DNA of 9,162 bases from an uncultured Bacteroidales bacterium (GTDB taxonomy: Bacteria > Bacteroidota > Bacteroidia > Bacteroidales > Muribaculaceae), in NCBI GenBank assembly GCA_949123685.1, contig CASBHZ010000103.1, positions 1 through 9,162 on the forward strand, written 5' to 3'. The notes beneath the pieces are model-generated. The model did no database searches and was not told the DNA's origin. It saw nothing but the letters and a program-made list of their open reading frames with translations. The position numbers and the translations under genes are program-made. How positions within the stretch are numbered: the stretch's first letter is position 1; each line of letters starts with the position of its first letter. Shown one piece after another: positions 4,830 to 9,162 of the stretch.

Positions 4830-7800
4830 TTATGGTTCTGCAGCAATAGGAAGGGATTCATTGTCGGTTATGCGGTATGGTTTCATTGGTTTTTGAATTT
4901 GAATAGTATCGTCATCGCTCCATTGCTCGCACTGTCGTATTACAGTCTCAAGTGCATTCTCGGCTTCCTCCGGGGGATAATGATATTTCTTCAAAAGACG
5001 TTTAATCATTCGACGCATTCCTGCACGTGCTGACTCTTTTTTCTGCCAGTCGATTGTTCGATTCTTGCGCAAAGCCTCAGTAAGCTCCTTTGTCATTGCC
5101 ACTAATTGCTCGTTATTATAAAAATCTTGGACAGCCTGTGGACGAGTGAGTGCATCGTAAAACGCTTTTTCTTCTAAAGTTAGCCCTAAAGAATTCACTT
5201 GATGGTCTGTGTTTTGGATTTCTTTTGCCATTTCCAACATGTGTTGTATAACTTCATCATTGGTTAGCAATCCTTTATAGTAATTGGACAATGCTCTATT
5301 CAACATGTCAGAAAACTTTTCTGCTTGAACAATGTTGGTTTTCTTGTAGTTATTTATATGTTCACTTAACAATCTTCTTAAGATCTCAGCAGCAATATTT
5401 TTTTCCTTTATCTTTGAAACTTCTTCCAGGAAAGTGGCATCAAAGAGGGAAAACTCAGCTTTGACATCAGAAAAAAGATTTATGACACCCTCGCTCTTTA
5501 CGCTTTGCTTTAATAACTCACTGATTCGGGAATTAATTTCTCGTTTCGTGACCATACCTTTGCCGGTAAGTCGGGTAAGCAAAGTCCGGACTGTTTCAAA
5601 GAACGCGGCTTCAAAACGTTCTTGCTCTTTCAGGAGACTGCGACACAATGTAACAGAACAATGTAACAGGTAAGCTTCTTTCATATATGTTGTCAGAGCG
5701 TCTTGTTTGTCAGCACCCATCAAGAAGTTCACGCCACCTTTTATTATTTGTCCGCGATCAGCATCCGTTCCATTCTGGAAGTTGCTATAATCGTATCGAT
5801 GGAATATGTCGCGACAAATTTCCAGTTTCTCCCTAAATTTGAGAAGAGCCGTGGTCTTAATGTTCGGGTCTCCGAAATTCTTGCGGTCGTTTGCTGTGTA
5901 ATCATGCATCGCTTCCTTCAAAGCTTTAGCAATGCCGATGTAGTCTACCACAAGACCTCCTGATTTCTCATGGAATATCCGATTAACCCTGGCTATTGCC
6001 TGCATAAGATTGTGACCACTCATTGGTTTATAGACATACATGGTCGCAAGCGAAGGAACATCAAAACCTGTGAGCCACATATCAACAACAATAGCTATTT
6101 TCATCGGGTCGCTATCATCTTTGAATCTCTTTGCAAGGTCTTTCCTATATGCCTTATTACCTATGATATCATGCCAATCTTCCTGGTCTTTGTTGCCGGA
6201 AGTCATCACGACCTTAACTTTTTCGTTCCAGTCGGGACGCAATTCAAGAATCCTCCGATATATATTCATGGCAATTGTCCGGGAAAAAGCCACAATCATT
6301 GCTTTGCCTGTCAATTCATACTGTCTGTTCTCTTCATAATGTTTAATAATATCATTTACCAACGAATCAATTGTTGCCGGAGCACCCAGAATCTCTTCAA
6401 GATGAGCCATCTCTTTTTTAGACTTGTCAATCTGTTGCTCAGTTGCACCCTCTGATGCCAGTAATTCATATTCATCATCAATAGCTTTGAGAGTTTTCTC
6501 GTCGAGCTTTAGATTTATGACTCTTGATTCATAATATACAGGGCAAGTGGCACCATCTGCAACTGCCTGAGTCATGTCATAAATATCAATGTAATCACCA
6601 AACACTTCTACAGTGTCGCGGTCACGGGTAGATATGGGAGTGCCGGTGAAGCCAATATAGGAAGCATTGGGCAGAGAGTTATGAATAATGCGTGCCGTGC
6701 CGATTATCACACGACCGTCTTCTTTTACTTTTTCTTCAAAACCATATTGACCTCTATGGGCTTCATCTGTCATTACAACAATGTTGCGACGTTCGCTCAA
6801 TGGTTCTTCGGATTCTTCAAACTTCTGCATTGTTGTAAATATTATCCCGTTGGCTTCCCTACCGGCTAAAAGCCTTTTCAAATCCTCTCGACTCTTTGCC
6901 TGAACAGGTTCCTGACGTAAAAAGTGTTTGCATTTTGCAAATTGTGTGTAAAGCTGATCATCCAAATCATTCCGGTCTGTAATTACGACAATGGTTGGCT
7001 GGCTTAATTGCGACTGTAACAAATGGGCATAAAATACCATTGACAGAGATTTCCCACTGCCTTGTGTATGCCAGAACACTCCGATTTTACCATCACCTTC
7101 TGTCGCTTTTTGTGTTCGTTCTGCTGCTTTTCTTACAGCGAAATATTGATGATACCCGGCAAGAATCTTTGCAGAACCTTTCTCCTCATTGGAGAAGCAT
7201 ATAAAGTTACGCAATATGTCCAATAGACGTTCCCGTTGAAATATTCCTTCAAAGAAGGTGTCATAATCAGCATATTGCGTGCTTTCATAATTACCATCTT
7301 TGGTTTTCCACTCCATATATCGGTCTTCCTTGGCTGTAAGTGTCCCGGCTTTGCTGCACATCATATCGCTCATCACGCAAAAAGCGTTATAAACGAACAT
7401 TGAAGGTATCGCATGCATATAATTACGTAGTTGCAAATATGCCTCTGATGCATCAGTTTCTTCTCTTGAGGGAGACTTAAGTTCAATGATTACCAATGGC
7501 AAACCATTGATGAATATTATGATGTCGGCTCTCTTTTCTGACAGCTCTACAAATGTCCATTGATTTATAGCTTGGAAAGTATTTCTATTGGCATTGTTGA
7601 AGTCAATAAGATAGACAATATCGTTCCGATGTTTCTTCCCATCATGAAAACTGACTTCTATTCCATGTTGAAGATAATCCATGAACACTTCGTTACGTTG
7701 AACCAATGACCCTGCATCAATACGCATCAACTTATGGATGGCTTCCTCAATTGCGGCAGGATGTAACTTAGGATTTACCATCGCCAAAGACTGTTCTAAT

Positions 7801-7925
7801 TGATTCAGATATAATGGTATGTTATAATCTCGTACCACATTGGGACCATACAGTGTATCATAGCCCATATTGCTGAAAAGAGACATCAGCGTCTGTTCGT
7901 AACTGTTTTCAGAGTATAGTGTCAT
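4830..7925 (-). CDS. hsdR: Type I restriction endonuclease subunit R
   Basis: The motor and nuclease subunit of a type I restriction-modification complex: it translocates unmethylated DNA with ATP and cuts at a distance, working with HsdM2S. The 1031-aa size is close to EcoR124-type HsdR. The PD-(D/E)xK nuclease is at about 130-170: Asp in KRADIII (~134), ELK (~148-150), and the HsdR-specific QxxxY (QLRNY, ~165-169). Helicase motifs follow: Walker A HTQGSGKS (~286-293), TDRNDLDDQ (~316), DEAH (~387-390), GFTGTP (~425-430), MWLTGFDVPS (~615-624) and QAIARVNR (~641-648). A helical C-terminal domain with IDWQKKESARAG lies near 957. No motif is missing. The start ATG overlaps the preceding FRG stop (ATGA), so translation is coupled. 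Composition is more A/T-rich than pfkA and ribF, suggesting transfer. Confidence 0.96.
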   Translation of the reverse strand: MTLYSENSYEQTLMSLFSNMGYDTLYGPNVVRDYNIPLYLNQLEQSLAMVNPKLHPAAIEEAIHKLMRIDAGSLVQRNEVFMDYLQHGIEVSFHDGKKHRNDIVYLIDFNNANRNTFQAINQWTFVELSEKRADIIIFINGLPLVIIELKSPSREETDASEAYLQLRNYMHAIPSMFVYNAFCVMSDMMCSKAGTLTAKEDRYMEWKTKDGNYESTQYADYDTFFEGIFQRERLLDILRNFICFSNEEKGSAKILAGYHQYFAVRKAAERTQKATEGDGKIGVFWHTQGSGKSLSMVFYAHLLQSQLSQPTIVVITDRNDLDDQLYTQFAKCKHFLRQEPVQAKSREDLKRLLAGREANGIIFTTMQKFEESEEPLSERRNIVVMTDEAHRGQYGFEEKVKEDGRVIIGTARIIHNSLPNASYIGFTGTPISTRDRDTVEVFGDYIDIYDMTQAVADGATCPVYYESRVINLKLDEKTLKAIDDEYELLASEGATEQQIDKSKKEMAHLEEILGAPATIDSLVNDIIKHYEENRQYELTGKAMIVAFSRTIAMNIYRRILELRPDWNEKVKVVMTSGNKDQEDWHDIIGNKAYRKDLAKRFKDDSDPMKIAIVVDMWLTGFDVPSLATMYVYKPMSGHNLMQAIARVNRIFHEKSGGLVVDYIGIAKALKEAMHDYTANDRKNFGDPNIKTTALLKFREKLEICRDIFHRYDYSNFQNGTDADRGQIIKGGVNFLMGADKQDALTTYMKEAYLLHCSVTLCRSLLKEQERFEAAFFETVRTLLTRLTGKGMVTKREINSRISELLKQSVKSEGVINLFSDVKAEFSLFDATFLEEVSKIKEKNIAAEILRRLLSEHINNYKKTNIVQAEKFSDMLNRALSNYYKGLLTNDEVIQHMLEMAKEIQNTDHQVNSLGLTLEEKAFYDALTRPQAVQDFYNNEQLVAMTKELTEALRKNRTIDWQKKESARAGMRRMIKRLLKKYHYPPEEAENALETVIRQCEQWSDDDTIQIQKPMKPYRITDNESLPIAAEP

Positions 7926-9097
7926 GATTCTTTGGTTTTTTGAAGATCGGATACTATTTGTTCTACAATAAGTTTTGAATCCGGTCTGTCATTAATGCCC
8001 GGTGCTCTTTTCAATTCTGTTTTTAAGGCACTAATTGTAGTATCTTTCCTATCCCAATCCGGAAAGGTTGTGTATTTTTGTATGATATCATATACTATAT
8101 CTTGTATTTCTTTTGACTTGACATGACGATTGACAATTTCATGAATGTTAGGGGATTTATTTTCGTAATATGAAGATGGCTCATTAATGTCGTTATCGTT
8201 TGGCGGATTGTATTCGAACTTAAGAAAATCCGGTACAGTTTCAACATCCACCAATCCGCGTCGTTTTATATGAGACATTTGATGTTCAAGTTCGGGGAAC
8301 AACGTTGCTTCATTGATGTTAAGGAAATCAAGCTCCTCAATAATGGAGTCCTTATATTCTTCCGGAATGACAATACATTCAGGATAAAATGCAGAATCCA
8401 TGTTATGAAAACTTTTGCATACCTTGCTGTTCCATATATTGCTCTTGTCTTCTTCAATATTTATTGCGCCTACTAATAGGAATGCGCCACTCTGACATAC
8501 CAAGCGATTATTACTATATTTAGGCATGACAAACAAATGGCTTTGAAGTGTCTGTATTAAATGTTCCGGATTTTTGTCTTCGAGTTTTAATGCTTCTTTA
8601 ATATCATAAAGAGTGGTGGAAGGTGTCAATTTCATCTTTGCTAACGATGATAGAATCCTTACATCTATATCGTTGCAATGTTTAGGGTATGAAGAACCAT
8701 AATATACTACTCCTTTAGACTCTTTGTCACCTTTAGATTTCTCTTTCGAATAACAAGCAAAATATAGAGCCACAAGTGGATTCATCGTTACATCAAGCAA
8801 GCGTGTAGGAAGACCATAATGCTGTAATTTTGTCAACTCTTCAAATGCTGTAAAATAATTGGTAAATTCGGAGGGCACACGGGATATGGCTTTTTCAATC
8901 ATATCTTCCTCAACACTGATCCATGAATTTCGAAAGATGCTGGGTATTATGTCCCAATTCAAATTGGCTTGTCCTCGAAAATACAAATGTTCAGAACTGC
9001 CCTCATCAAGAAGTCTATCCCTGATGTCTTTGATTCTACTAATGTAATCAGATATATTGGTGACTGCTATAGGGTCATTAGGAAAGAAAAAGAACAT
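7922..9097 (-). CDS. FRG-domain protein in type I RM operon
   Basis: A 391-aa protein whose biochemical function is unknown. The FRG core spans about residues 15-285: YFRGQ at 39-43 followed by NWDIIPSIFR, then QHYGLPTRLLDVTMNPLVAL at 92-111, RLVCQSGAFLL at 198-208 and a closing FPELEHQMSHIK at 267-278. These are the conserved blocks of the family. A linker rich in N, D and P (about 296-317) leads to a C-terminal helical segment with FPDWDRKDTTISALKTELKR (345-364), which resembles the C-terminus of the adjacent HsdR. No signal peptide or membrane segment is seen, so it is cytoplasmic. Its ATG shares one base with the upstream hsdS-like stop (TAATG), and its stop overlaps the hsdR start (ATGA), so it is an integral member of the operon, probably a defence accessory or effector. 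Confidence 0.85.
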   Translation of the reverse strand: MFFFFPNDPIAVTNISDYISRIKDIRDRLLDEGSSEHLYFRGQANLNWDIIPSIFRNSWISVEEDMIEKAISRVPSEFTNYFTAFEELTKLQHYGLPTRLLDVTMNPLVALYFACYSKEKSKGDKESKGVVYYGSSYPKHCNDIDVRILSSLAKMKLTPSTTLYDIKEALKLEDKNPEHLIQTLQSHLFVMPKYSNNRLVCQSGAFLLVGAINIEEDKSNIWNSKVCKSFHNMDSAFYPECIVIPEEYKDSIIEELDFLNINEATLFPELEHQMSHIKRRGLVDVETVPDFLKFEYNPPNDNDINEPSSYYENKSPNIHEIVNRHVKSKEIQDIVYDIIQKYTTFPDWDRKDTTISALKTELKRAPGINDRPDSKLIVEQIVSDLQKTKES

Positions 9098-9162
9098 TAA
9101 GCAGCAATTTTATAGTTTATGAAATTCAAATTATCATTTATCCGCCTGTTCAGCTCGATCTT
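9097..9162 (-). CDS. hsdS: Type I restriction specificity subunit, C-terminal end (partial)
   Basis: The last 21 codons of a gene that enters from beyond the right edge: KIELNRRINDNLNFINYKIA followed by A and a TAA at 9097-9099. KIELNRRINDNL is the beginning of the conserved spacer/coiled-coil helix that follows target-recognition domains in HsdS (typically ..DAKIELN..IN..LE..A..L...WF). Only about 9 residues follow, whereas HsdS proteins usually continue the helix another 15-25 residues to a WF motif, so this copy ends early. HsdS sets the DNA target of the restriction complex. The stop overlaps the FRG start by one base. The identification rests on one motif plus the hsdR context. Confidence 0.7.
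   Translation of the reverse strand, partial: KIELNRRINDNLNFINYKIAA

Noticed and set aside
5970..6455. 161-codon plus-strand frame
   Set aside because: It is entirely antisense to the helicase part of hsdR, cysteine/histidine-rich nonsense with no motif; a shadow of the long coding frame.
1..9162. tRNA, rRNA, CRISPR array, transposase or integrase genes
   Set aside because: No cloverleaf, rRNA block, regularly spaced repeats or transposase/recombinase motifs were seen on either strand.

Overview
The window looks like a chromosomal segment of a Bacteroidales gut bacterium, possibly Muribaculaceae or a relative. The proteins resemble Bacteroides-type housekeeping enzymes as I remember them. 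Several gene fronts carry the Bacteroidetes -7 promoter element TAnnTTTG, and Shine-Dalgarno sequences are weak or absent. Identifications are from motif recognition only; no database search was run.

Layout. 24-689 (-) is upp, uracil phosphoribosyltransferase. A good Bacteroidetes promoter lies about 180 bases upstream of it, and the long leader can form two hairpins with complementary loops. 1029-1910 is an accessory scrapyard. It holds an intact 50-aa antitoxin-like gene, the two ends of an internally deleted GNAT acetyltransferase gene that I read as its lost partner, the last ~45 codons of a family 3 glycoside hydrolase, and a 188-bp segment bounded by 22-bp inverted repeats. 1923-2708 (+) is a secreted alpha/beta-hydrolase of the acetylxylan/feruloyl esterase type. 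Its 3' end overlaps convergent ribF (2695-3624, -), the FMN/FAD-forming enzyme. ribF is divergent from pfkA (3774-4757, +), an ATP-type phosphofructokinase. A perfect 16-bp bidirectional terminator follows pfkA.

4830-9162 (-) is a visibly more A/T-rich, probably acquired, type I restriction-modification locus that runs off the right edge. In transcription order it has the last 21 codons of an hsdS-like specificity gene, a 391-aa FRG-domain protein, and a 1031-aa HsdR restriction/translocation subunit. Stop and start codons overlap at both junctions (TAATG, then ATGA), so the three genes are almost certainly one translationally coupled operon. hsdM is presumably beyond the window.

How the genes work together. 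upp, ribF and pfkA are unrelated housekeeping genes (pyrimidine salvage, flavin cofactors, glycolysis). The esterase and the GH3 remnant suggest past or present plant-polysaccharide use. The most interesting item is the FRG protein placed between hsdS and hsdR: its C-terminus resembles the C-terminus of the adjacent HsdR, suggesting that it docks on the same restriction complex.
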